Part shown: positions 24,401-34,680 of the stretch, in pieces | Layout: every line of letters starts with the position of its first letter | How positions within the stretch are numbered: the first letter of the stretch is position 1 | Assembly: GCA_050084985.1 (NCBI GenBank) | Contig: JBITNC010000001.1 | Coordinates: 138,756,001 to 138,820,000, forward strand | From: Nageia nagi | Taxonomy: Eukaryota; Pinophyta | Length of the DNA stretch: 64,000 nt | Direction of reading: 5' to 3' | Made by a program: the position numbers and the translations under genes | Notes under the pieces: model-generated | The model's database searches: none | Seen by the model: the letters and a program-made list of their open reading frames with translations, nothing else | What the model was told of the DNA's origin: nothing

Positions 24401-25140
24401 ATTTGATAAAGATAAAGGATCTTATACATTAAGTAAAAGTTCCCAAAGCTAAACCTGAATGACAGCTGCATTAAGCAACCTTCATCCATGCATGCTCTTC
24501 ATGAATGATTAATCCTTGGAAATATTGGTTAAGAAATGAATCCTCAAATCATTATTCTAGGTAGTGATACCAACCATTATTATAGATGCATGATGAAGTG
24601 CATTATTTTGGCTAGTGATATCCAACCTTCTTATAGATGCATCTAATTTTCCTAGTACTTATCAAAGATAGGGCAAAGAAGGTGCTACCCAATGTGAGTG
24701 ATAGGTAAAGAAAATATGGCATTTTTTTTTTATAATTGTTCCCTCCATTTATTCCTATCACTTCCTATGTTATTCATTAGATATAGTGAGGTGAAAACTA
24801 GACATAATTTACCTAATATTTGAGAAGTGAGTTTGTTATATTGCTTTGAACATATATGCTCGAGTAGAGCTTTAGGAGCTAATTTACATTCTAATGATAT
24901 AAAGTTTCATACATCTTGAAACTAGATAAGAGATAAGGAAAATTTAAGGTAAGCTATAATTCAAGATTTCATACTCAAACTTGCCCATTTTAAGACCTAT
25001 GAACTAATTCCATAGGAAGGCATTATAACAAAGGCATTTCATTACGATTTTTAACCTTGCTACTATATAGAGTGGGGTATAGTGTCTACAATGACATAAA
25101 AAAAAGGAATTAGTGTACATAATGAACATAGTAGACCAAT
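21420..25140 (-). repeat. Dispersed repeat copy C (inverted, carries U-box gene tail)
   Basis: Inverted relative to A and B. From right to left it follows B from its TGTAGACAC start (25091) through TTCAATTCAACATTACT (about 24320), the remnant SINFMQECHNQL (plus strand, about 23240-23290) and the shared end (about 21880). It then runs on into sequence matching window bases 560-1090, including the tail of the U-box gene. Copy B lacks that extension. Length, about 3.7 kb including the gene tail. Confidence 0.75.
21440..21720 (+). pseudogene. U-box/ARM gene 3' end fragment inside repeat C
   Basis: Matches the opposite strand of about 760-1090. Shared stretches are TTTAGGCTCAACTTGTAACA (TTTAGGCTCATCTCGTGGCA in E), TTGTTGTACT, TAAGAACTCTTTTG (ATGAACTCTTTTG), CATAAGTTAGAA and CTCACATTGCATATGTGAAT. 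It corresponds to the last ARM repeat and 3' untranslated region, with a small internal deletion and many stops. It shows that the gene tail travels with the repeat family. Confidence 0.65.
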
Positions 25141-25238
25141 AAGAGCTAAAATATCCCAAAAATACCCACAACATGAAACCATCCCTACTCATCTATTTAA
25201 AACTTGAAATAAGGTCTTTTGCTTTCATTCAAATTGCT

Positions 25239-25251
25239 TAGGCTCTAATAC
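25239..25251 (-). promoter_or_regulatory. Possible primer-binding site, tRNA-iMet type
   Basis: The minus strand reads AGGTATTAGAGCC, one or two changes from TGGTATCAGAGCC, the usual initiator-methionine-tRNA primer site of many plant LTR retrotransposons. It sits next to the candidate LTR at 25252-26384, on the correct side for a minus-oriented element. Confidence 0.55.
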
Positions 25252-26384
25252 CTAAAGAGCAAGGAAGATTTATTTATTTATGGTGATATCTCATAAATCT
25301 TGGACCCATGATATTTTATTTATTAATATAGTTCTATTCTTCAAGAACTCTTTTATTCTAACTACACAAATATGACCAAAAATCACTATACCATTCACAT
25401 GATATTGTAATTAAAAAAATTAGTCTATATTATCAAACCTTTTAAGTAATTAATTCCATCATTCAAAACTAAAATACAATATTTATAAGTCAAATTTTAA
25501 ACTTAGACTATATAATGACTCTTTTACTCCTTCATCAAGATATCTTCCATCCACATCTAAAGAAATTATACATTGCATTCACCAACCATGTATAGACAAT
25601 CTATACAGTAAGATCACATATAATTATGTAAAATAAAAGTACTATTATTCTCACATGTCTCAAGATAACATAAAAATATTAATAATAAAATACCCTTTAT
25701 ATTTACATTACAATCTTTTAAATAAATGATTCCACCTTTTAAATAGGCTTCAAAATTCACAAATAGAATTTATAGATTAAATTAAATATTTTAGCACTAG
25801 TGACTAAAATTTAAGAAAAGTACCTTGACTTAAAAAGAGTAAATAAGAAGGGATGGCTCCTCTCCATGGCTCTCAAGATAAATATTTAGAAGAGGGGATG
25901 AGTGTGTAAATGTTATATTTTTCTAAGGGTACTCTTATGTATTTATAGCTAAAGGTTGGTATAATCCAACAAAAAACTTAACTATTTTTCCACCTCACAT
26001 TTTTATTTGTTAGGGATAGGGAAACTTATTATGGTCGAATTTTGACAAATTTGTTTGTGAGTCCCAAGTCCTACAAACTTTGTGGCACACCTTATGCTAA
26101 GATCCAAAATGTAAAGAGATATTTCCTTCATTATTTTTGTAAAATACCAAAATAGTCCTCCCTAAGTAAATTTATTTTCACCAATACCCAAGATTTATTG
26201 CTTGTAAAAACTAGAATTCTTTGGTGAAAATTCAAATCTAAGAATCTAAAATATTCCTTGCAATATTCAAAAATAGTTAATTAATTTTTTAAAGCAATTT
26301 AAGAATACACATCAAATTTTTATAAAATAAGTTTTACCTATAGGGATCACACATCTTGCAAAGTAAATTTTATTAGTGTATACA
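25252..26384 (-). repeat. Candidate 5' LTR of a minus-oriented retrotransposon
   Basis: The minus strand begins TGTATACACTAATA (26384 downward), carries a clear TATA box GCTATAAATACATAAG (about 25936-25951) and ends next to the primer-binding-like site. It contains no gene. It could be the 5' LTR of the chromovirus at 17480-20900, separated from its gag by repeat C and a gap. Boundaries are approximate, and no partner LTR was found to confirm them. Confidence 0.5.
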
Positions 26385-26569
26385 CATCACATGGATCGAA
26401 TATCATGCATTATAATTATGATATGCAACTATATGATTTACAAAGGTTCCTATGGGCTACCAATAAATCAACACCAATCATTTTCTCACTCTTACCAATC
26501 CCTTCCCCTAACCAACTCATATTTGGTTTCTTTCAGTTCCCAACCTGACTCCAACATTTAAAGTAAAAG

Positions 26570-27460
26570 AATGGATTTTGGATCTATAAAAAGTCTCATT
26601 ACAACTTATTACCATAAAAACTACACCTATTATAATATAACTTTATGTCTTTAGCATCATTAGAGAACTAAACCATGGTTATTTTATTATTTTGTAAACA
26701 AACATGAATTTATAACCTTTATAGTATGGAGTAAGGTAACATAAAACATGAATTAATGTTATAAATGATTTTATTTCCTAGTTAATAATATTATTTCTTA
26801 GATATAAATATTTATAATGAATGGTTGTAAAATGGTTGACAAAATGATAAAATAATAGTTCTATTACTGTATCGTATAGGGTATTCAATTCATCTTCATC
26901 TAATTAATGTATGCCATCCTCTTTTTTCATTATCATCCCAATGATGCAATAATTATTGGTCATGAGTACTAACAAAGGTTTTCAAGCAATTGAGGATGAG
27001 TACAACTCTTATTATGACCATAATTCATCCTACCCTAAATACACCATGTCTCATCAATACATTCCTTTTCTTTCAATCAATTTCATGCAAGAATACCACA
27101 ATCAACTAAGTTATACTCTATTTGTTATCTCAAGAGGTTTTCCACTTTCTCTAAAGCTACCTCCTTTACTTGATGATAAAGTAAGATTTTATCATTCACA
27201 ATATCATACATCAAGTGTAGGACCAATTCAAAGAAATGTGACTATCTACTAACCATTAACTATTAAAAAATAAGTTCAATAAAATTCTCATAATTATTTC
27301 TTTTATAGACACCTTGTAAACATTTATTATTATTTTACTAACATAAAAATAACTATGATTTTACCATTTTGTAAATAATTTTATAACCATCCATCATAAA
27401 ATAATTGTATCAAATAAATGTTAACTAGGAAAGAAAATCATTTATCATATTATCAGTCAA
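26570..27460. repeat. Repeat copy D with foldback structure
   Basis: The left part (26570-26860, plus) matches copy A 8990-9260 (GGATCTATAAAAAGTCTCAT, ACTAAACCATGGTTATTTTA). The right part (26880-27460) matches the inverted copy C, including the conserved peptide frame. The outer arms, about 26750-26860 and 27350-27455, are inverted repeats of each other (GATAAATGATTTT...CTAGTTAA and ATGGATGGTTATAAAAT-type sequence). A transcript could therefore form a hairpin with a loop of about 490 bases. Confidence 0.65.
26956..27252 (+). pseudogene. Unknown conserved repeat-borne reading frame (copy D)
   Basis: A 98-codon frame with SINFMQEYHNQLSYTLFVIS and LKLPPLLDDKVRFYHSQ. The related frame at 11102-11344 (minus) and interrupted versions in B and C show it is a shared feature of the repeat family. 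I recognise no domain. Conservation may reflect only common descent of the DNA; all copies are broken or differ at their ends. Confidence 0.4.
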
Positions 27461-28326
27461 AAAATCAACTCTATTAGTAAACAAGATAAACATAATTAAT
27501 ACAAACAAAAATTTTATTAATTTTTTGGTAGACCTCGATATTATAGATTTTAGATCACTAGATTTAGTTGCCTTATGAAAGGGATTTTCTCAAAATGTTT
27601 ATAAAAAATAAACTCTATGGACTATATAGATGGTGGGTCATCAGTGACCCTTATTGAAACTTTGGGATTGAGATGAAATGCTAACACTGAATATCAAGTT
27701 GCTAGTGAACATATGATTTCAAATTTTATGATTAATTTGAATCACTTTCTCAATTTTGGCTTTTTTCATTTGTATCCATGATGCCTCTTGAATTTTGTTG
27801 CATCTTAATACCTATAAACTCTACACACATGCTAAAACAACACATTAAAACATACCTATACTCTTCATGAAATCTTAACATAAGGAAGAAAAATATATAA
27901 CAATACTCAAATTGAAATAATCCTCATAATTCAATCTTCATTTCAATAGCATAAGTCTACTTCAAATTTTGGATCACTATCATCTATTTGCTATAAGTAT
28001 TTATAGATTTTCTAATTGGAACTTGTGGAATTCCTCAAGGTTGAAGAGGAGTCTAAGTTTATCGCTAGTTCAAAATGACCAAAGGGATCTTGCATCTTGT
28101 GATAATGTAGGTAATGACTCACCCTTTCTATCCATAGTTTCATGGAGATGATGAACCTTACAATTCATCTTCTATTTTTTGTGTTTTTTTTTTCTATTGT
28201 AGAGTCATTGGTGATCCTAAGGAACATTGATAACTTAAATTGATCATTAGTGATTATGGCCTAATCATTGGTGTTTTAAGTCTTTTGAATTTTAATGTAT
28301 AAGTAGGTCATATTCTGATGTCTACA
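27455..28326 (-). repeat. 3' LTR of Tat-like element El0
   Basis: In minus orientation it starts TGTAGACATCAG at 28326, like the LTRs at 47331 and 62033 (TGTAGACACC), and carries the same TATA motif ATCTATAAATA (about 27998-28010) followed by a shared ACACACATGC block (27824). It is preceded on minus by a purine-rich tract, marking it as a 3' LTR. The lower boundary abuts foldback copy D and is approximate. Confidence 0.7.
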
Positions 28327-28340
28327 TTTTTCCCCTTTTT
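28327..28340 (-). promoter_or_regulatory. Polypurine tract of El0
   Basis: The minus strand reads AAAAAGGGGAAAA immediately before the LTR start TGTAGACATC. This is the position and composition expected of the plus-strand primer of an LTR retrotransposon. The other two LTRs in the window lack it, as expected for 5' LTRs. Confidence 0.75.
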
Positions 28341-29490
28341 GAATCATTAACTAAGGATGAAGTTAATAGTTTTAAAAATATAGAATGGGAAGCTTTAAAT
28401 TATTATTTTATCTATTGTCTTTAAGGCTTTTTATGATAGAAATTTTGACTCAACTTTTTATATAAGTAAAATTTTGATCTATCAAATTATGATAAAATGT
28501 ATTTTTTATATAGCATTTGATGTGTTTAGAAAACAAAATTGGGATATACTTCCGAAAATGACTATTTTTGGCATGATAATGTGTTGAGCTTGTGTGATAG
28601 TTGCATGACATTTCTATTATGTCATTTTGCATGTCTAAGCACACATGTGTGTGTAAGTATCTCTTTAGTATATGGGTTTTTTATGGCATTATCCTTTATC
28701 CTAATAATAAGGTTGTAGGGTAATCTTATGTAATAATGATTTATCACACTTATCATTTTTGATATTTGCAAAATCAATAATATCTTAAGAAATATTATCA
28801 AAATCTTTTATGCATGAAGCTTAAGTTACTTAGAAAAATATAATCATAACCTCCCTTTTTTTGGTAATAGATTTAAAATGTTGGCATTTTCAATGAATCA
28901 TCAATGTCTGCTATTTGGTCATCAGCATTTCATGTTGTAGGATTATAAAAAGAAAAGTTTAAATTTCATTATTACTTTCTATTTTGTCATTTTCTTATTA
29001 GATGTGTGCCATTTATTTTTCATACTTTTTACTATGCTATTAGTTGTCGATATTTGATGAGACTATCATGCCTCCATGTCATCACTTTGCTAGCTATTCC
29101 TGACCTATTTGGGAAGAGGTAGGGTTTTAAACTAACTTTTTTTTTAATTTTTGCTTATATATGATATTTTAACCATTTTGTTTTAATTTTTTAGTTATAA
29201 AATACAATAATTAGGTATTTAAAAAGCTTTTATCAAATTAGAATGTAGTTTAGACTTTCTTTTTTTTTTATTTTAACAAAGTTTCAAACCCTCAGCTGTG
29301 GTCACCAACTAGATCCAAAGGGTTTCAGGGTCACTAGCATTAATATTTTGGATGTTGATGATTTTGTATTGCTAGCATTTGAACACCAGCATTTCATGTT
29401 GAATCATGTAATTTTTTAAAAAAAATTTAAAGTTTTATGAATTTATAGGTTCAAGACATTTTTTAGCCTCATGGTAGATACCCTTTAATC
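28341..29490. other. El0 spacer between 3' LTR and PMD frame
   Basis: No gene recognised. AT-rich, with motifs such as CATCAGCATTTCATGTTG recurring (about 28920 and 29380-29400), suggesting short internal repeats. Confidence 0.4.
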
Positions 29491-29496
29491 ATTTAG

Positions 29497-31480
29497 GTGG
29501 GTAGGGAGTTTTTGGGTTTAGCTAATCACACATTCTTTAGGATAATTAGATTTGGTGTGGGCCCATATATGGGTTGCATTCATTGGGAGTATCCATTATT
29601 GGTAGCTTTGTTGGATAGATGGGATGCTTGTACTTCAACCTTTCATCTCCTAATTGGGGAGATGATAATCACTATAGAGGATATTCATCAATTATATAGA
29701 CTACCTATCCATGGTTAGAGGATATAGCATGTGGTAGATAGAGATGGAGCTTTGTCAATGATTTCGTATCTTTATGGAGTTGATAGAGTTGATATTATTA
29801 TTTCTAAGATTATTTCTAGAGGGATTTGATATTATCAATATTACATGGAGGATTAGATGGGAGCTATACATTTTTCATATTTGATGGGATTAGTTAAGTG
29901 TTATGCTCTCCCAGATACTAGTGGTGGGAGTCTTCCATGGTGATTTTTGCCGATTATAGCAGATATGATATAGCATGAGATAGTATATGCTTAGGCACCT
30001 ACATTATCAGCTCATATTTATAGAGAGGTATTCTTTTATTCTTAGGGGAATCATGCTTCCTTATTAGTTACTATCACTTTACAAGCATGGGATTATGACC
30101 ATATTGCTATAGCTCACCCTTCAGGTTTACCTATGGCTAGTTTTGGTAGCCATTTAGAGTATGAGGTAGGCATAATTTGATGGCATGATGATTTTTATAT
30201 TTATCCATTGGATGGCATTAGGTGAGATGTGGCCTATTACTACCAAATCCTAGCTTAGTTAGTTCTAGATCAGGTGAAGTTTAGACCTTATCATTTATAT
30301 TTGGTTTGAGCTAAACTTGTAGGGGAGATTACTAGTATTCAGTAGTCACATGTATTGAGTGATAGATAGATAGATTTCCTTACATTTTTTCAATTTGGTA
30401 GAGTACACCACTAGTTTGGTTTGGTTAAGGACATTCCACCTCCACCAGTGCTATATAAGTGTGAGGGTACTATCCCAAAGGATGGCGTTTAGTCTTTGGA
30501 ATATGCAAAGCTAGATCCTACTTAAGAGGAGGTATTGATTAAGGATGATACTAGGGTAGATGATATTGGTGTTATTGAAGAGTTTAAAGCTTGGTGGGAT
30601 GTTGAGTTAGAGGGTGATGAGGATGATGAAGAGGGTATACATGTTTGTTAGTGCATTGATGATGTTAAGGAGGTGGGTGTAGCCATAGGTGAGATAGTAG
30701 TAGGTGTGGGAGAGGAGAGGATGATAGATCCTATTAAGGATTTTATTCTTGAGGAGAGACCAATGAGTCTAGCTGAGGAGGGAGTTGCCCCAAGTAAAGA
30801 TGATGATGAAAAAGGTGATATTATAGCTACTTAGATCCCTAATATTGATACTTTACTAGGTGATATTTATGAGATTAGATATCAATTAGCATAGGTTAAT
30901 TCATGCATGTATAGATATAGAGCTAAGAGGGATTGGTATCATCAAGAGAGGGTTGAGGATTGCATCACTATAAGGAGCTTAGGCTCATTAGATGGGAGCA
31001 ACACCTACTCTTGGGCATACAAAGAATAGATCCTCAACATTTATTCATGGCATTTATCAACAAAGAGATTATTATAATGCCATTATTCAAACTTGGTTGA
31101 TAGGTGTACCAATATTTTCTCTTGGCATGCAGTATCCCATACCTCCATTGAGTTATATGCCTATTGATTTGTCTACTTATCAAACAAGTAGTAGTGCTCA
31201 AGGGATGGTAGGTTCTTCAGATAGGATAGCAAGATCGAGAGCCTCTCCTAGCAGAGGTACTACACCTTGGGCATCCTCCCAAGGTATTGTTAGATCATCA
31301 AAGTTACAAGAGGATACCCAACCAACTATCCCTATAGAGTTTGTTGGTACTACTCCTCCTAGTCATGACATTGGAGAGCAAAGTAGATGGTGGAGATATT
31401 ACTATAATTCTTGAGGTCAAGATAGTGGTTGGAGTGGTCCCTAAGGAGGATCTGGTGGTTGGGGTAGTCCATGAGGATAC
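29497..31480 (+). pseudogene. Plant mobile domain (PMD) pseudogene of El0, antisense to the retroelement
   Basis: The plus-strand frame opens with a PMD (aminotransferase-like, MAIN/MAIL-related): LVALLDRWDACTSTFHLLIG, EMIITIEDIHQLYRLPIHG (about 29590-29715), then, through many in-frame stops, ISYLYGV, YLMGLVKCYALPD, RWHDDFY-like (about 30180) and PYHLYLV (about 30285). A Glu/Asp-rich middle (about 30540-30830) and a Ser/Gly/Pro-rich tail (about 31140-31400) follow. Known PMD proteins act in silencing or meristem maintenance, and PMDs are also carried by transposons. Here the frame lies antisense between pol and 3' LTR of a Tat-like element, as in other Tat elements. Most stops are TAG where the El1 copy has CAG or TGG, for example QLAQAN against QLA-stop-VN. 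Confidence 0.8.
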
Positions 31481-32420
31481 TCATTATATTTTGAGATTGT
31501 ATACTTTATGAGATAATGTATTTTTTAATATTTTTTATGAGATGATGTAATTTGAAATGTTATGATTTGATATGTTATATGATTGAGTAGTTGAGGATAT
31601 TTGGAGTTATATCATGTTTACTTTTATATTGGTAGATAGTGTTATGATGATTTTTCTTATAATTATATACACAAATTTATGATGATTTTATATATTGAAT
31701 GATGTTCAAATGTTTTGATGCTATTATCATAAAGGCTATATAAAATACTAGATAATGAAGTTTTTGTAAATAAAATTTTATAAGACATGTTTTAAGTATA
31801 ATAGTACAGAATCAGATGCATCATTTTCCATTTCTTGGCTATGTATGTGTATAAATAAATATATGATATGAAATGTTATACAAATAATGAAGATAACTAG
31901 AATAACAAGATCACTTATTAATGTAAATAATAATAAAGATAATTTTATATTGGAATTTATGGATAATATTGATAACATAACATGTTAAAGAAACATTCAA
32001 TTAACAAGCTTTATCGATCTTTCTTTTACCTTCATTTATGCAATTAGAGATATAAAACATAATCATAATATCAGAAGTTTATCTTGAACTCATGTGTGCA
32101 TGGTGATATTCATTTACTTTTCTAAACATCCATAAATTAAATGTTTTTTAAAACATAGTTTAAATCCAATTCTCCTTATGTGCATACAGTGGTCCAAATT
32201 TCTTTGGACATGTTGCCTCTTCATTAGGTATGCCCCATTCCTAGATAGGCATCCATAGCCCCGATGAGGATTAATCTCTAGATCCCACTACAACCTTGCT
32301 CTATTACCAGTCAGGCATCCATAGCCCTAATAGAGGATATTGCAATGGTCCATGCATATATTTCTTTTTTTCTTTTTTCTCTTTTTTTTTCTTATCTCTT
32401 TTTTTAATATGTATGTTATA
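31481..32420. repeat. El0 spacer, homologous to El1 34690-36180
   Basis: Matches El1 in order: AATCAGATGCATCAT (31810 and 35261), GGACATGTTGCC/GGACATATCGCC, GCATCCATAGCC/GCGTCCATAGCC twice, TACCAGTCAGGC, GAGGATATTG and a T-rich tract. The El0 version again shows mostly C-to-T and G-to-A differences. No gene. Confidence 0.75.
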
Positions 32421-32784
32421 TATATTGGCCTTGGGTTTGGGATTTTCTGGTTTTTATTTTTATTTTTTGAGATTTTTAGAATTGCTAAGTTCTTCAAATA
32501 TTATGGGATGATCTTTTACCAATGGTACAAACTTTTTATTTCAAAACATAATAATATGAAGGATTCCATTGAAGATAATATGGCCCTATTCCAAGAATGG
32601 ATGGTTGATATCTTGATGGGTAAATGATTAATGGAGATGAAAATACTTGAAATACCTTTGGCTTTGATTTAAACTTTCAAATAACTCTTAGTTTGATGGA
32701 TGAATTTGAAGATTGTTTACCAATATTAAGGAATTGAGTAGGTGATGGTGTGATTGATTGTGCACAATAATGGAAACACAAAAA
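32421..32784. other. Unassigned sequence at the El0/El1 boundary
   Basis: No family recognised. Homology to El1 fades after the T-rich tract. It ends at the N gap, so the El0/El1 junction and any 3' LTR of El1 are not visible. Confidence 0.4.
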
Positions 32785-32884
32785 NNNNNNNNNNNNNNNN
32801 NNNNNNNNNNNNNNNNNNNNNNNNNNNNNNNNNNNNNNNNNNNNNNNNNNNNNNNNNNNNNNNNNNNNNNNNNNNNNNNNNNNN
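32785..32884. other. Assembly gap (100 N)
   Basis: Exactly 100 N inside the start of the El1 PMD frame. Open frames crossing it on either strand are artefacts. The El1 3' LTR and the first PMD codons may be missing here. Confidence 0.95.
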
Positions 32885-34680
32885 ATGTACTTTTCATCTT
32901 CCGATAGGGGAGATGACTATCACAATGGAGGATATACATAGATTATATAAACTCCCCATTCATGGATAGAGGATTTTGCTTATGGTGGATAGAATAGGAG
33001 CTTTACCTGCTATTTCTTATTTATATGGGGCTACTCAGGTTGATACTATTATTTCTGAGATTATTTTAGGTGGCATCCGATACTACCAGTATTGGATGGA
33101 GGATCAATAGGGGGCGATCTATTTTTCCTACTTGATGGGTTTAGTACAGTGTTATGCTCTCCTTGATATTGGTAATGGGAGGTTTCCATGGTCATTATTG
33201 CCCATTATTATAGATATGATATAGCATGGTACAGTGTATGCTTGGGCACCTACCCTATTAGCTCAGATTTATAGAGAGCTATTCTTTTATTCTTAGGGGC
33301 ATAGGGCCTCTTTATCCGTTACTGTCACCTTGCAGGCATGGGCTTATGAGCATATAGCTATGGCTCATCCTCTAGGATTGCTGATGCCTGGGTTTGGTAG
33401 CCACTTGGATTACGAGGTTGGCATAGTCAGATGGCATGATGATTTTTATATTCACCCATCATATGGAGTTCATTGAGATGTGAGTTATTCTCATCACATG
33501 ACTAGCTGCTTGATTCCAGATCAAGTGAGATTCAAACCTTATCATTTGTATCTTGTCTGGGGAGAGCTTGTAGCTAAGCTTACTAGTATTCGATAGCCAC
33601 ATGTTTTGAGTGGTCATCGAGTAGATGTTTTGGAGCATTTTCATTTTGAGAGAGTGCACTATCAGTTCAGCTTAGTTCAGGATGTGTCTACACCATCAGT
33701 GCCATATCAGTGTGAGGGCACTATCTCAGTAAATGGTATACAACCATTGGTTTATGCAGAGCCTAATCCTACTCAGGAGGAGGGATCATTAGAGGATGAC
33801 ATTAGGGAGGATGACATCAGGGTGTTTGAGGCATTCAGGGCCTAGTGGGAGGAGGGAGATGATGGCCTAGAGGGTGGATTGGAGGGTTGACATGTTTGTC
33901 AGTGTGTTGATGTTGTTAAGGAGTTGGGTGTAGTAGCAAGAGAGGGCGAGGTAGGTGAGGAGGTCACGATAGATGCTCCTGAGGAGTTAGCTCCTGAGGA
34001 GAAGGCTATGGGTGTAGGTGAGGAGGGACCTACCCTAGAGGTTGCACATGGAGTCAAGGAGGCTCCTACTACATAGGTTCCTAGCATTGATACTTTGCTA
34101 GGAGACATTTATGAGCTGAGATACCAGTTGGCACAGGCCAACTTGTGCATGTATAGGTATAGGGATGAGTGAGATAGATACAAATAGGAGAGAGATGTGG
34201 CTTGTTCCTCTTTACAGGGAGCTCAAGCTCATCAGTTAGGAGTAGCATCTACTTCTGGAGGTGGTTCTTTAGTTTTTCATCATGGCATTTGTTAGTAGCA
34301 AGATTTTTATAGTGGTATAGTACAAATGTGACTAATAGGTGTTCTAGCTTTTACTCTTGGAGCTCACTATCCTATACCTCCAGATAGTTATATGCCTATA
34401 GATATCTTAGCATATCAGATAGGTAGTAGTGCACAGGGCATAGTTGGATCTCCAGGTAGGACTCATAGGTCATGAGGTTTTCCTAACAGGAGTGGTACAC
34501 CCTGGGCATCTCCCTTAGGTGCTATTGGTTCATCCAAGTTATGAGGAGCTCAGTTTCTGGGTAGTCCTACAGGATCTGTAGGCACTACTCCTCCAAGTTA
34601 GGGTACCAGAGAGACTAGTAGACGGTAGAGGCGACCAAGTAGTCCTAGCAGACAAGGCAATGTTTGGGGTAGTCCTTGAG
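32885..34680 (+). pseudogene. Plant mobile domain (PMD) pseudogene of El1, antisense to the retroelement
   Basis: Starts inside the PMD after the gap: TFHLPIGEMTITMEDIH, LYKLPIHG (about 32887-32967), ISYLYGA, YLMGLVQCYAL, GFGSHLDYEVGIVRWHDDFY (about 33380-33450), PDQVRFKPYHLYLVWGEL (about 33515-33570). A 79-codon clean stretch (33606-33845), an acidic/valine-rich linker and a Ser/Gly/Pro tail (to 34680) follow. It is better preserved than the El0 copy, with about a dozen in-frame stops, mostly TAG. It lies antisense to the pol of El1 and downstream of it, the position of the extra antisense frame known from Tat-lineage elements. It is not a normal host gene, though host PMD proteins share this domain. 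Confidence 0.8.

Noticed and set aside
32688-32969. Two open frames crossing the N run
   Set aside because: Their middles are undetermined bases; only the plus-strand part after the gap is real, as part of the PMD pseudogene.
33899-34108. 69-codon Ser/Thr/Pro-rich minus-strand frame
   Set aside because: Antisense to the acidic linker of the PMD frame; low-complexity shadow.
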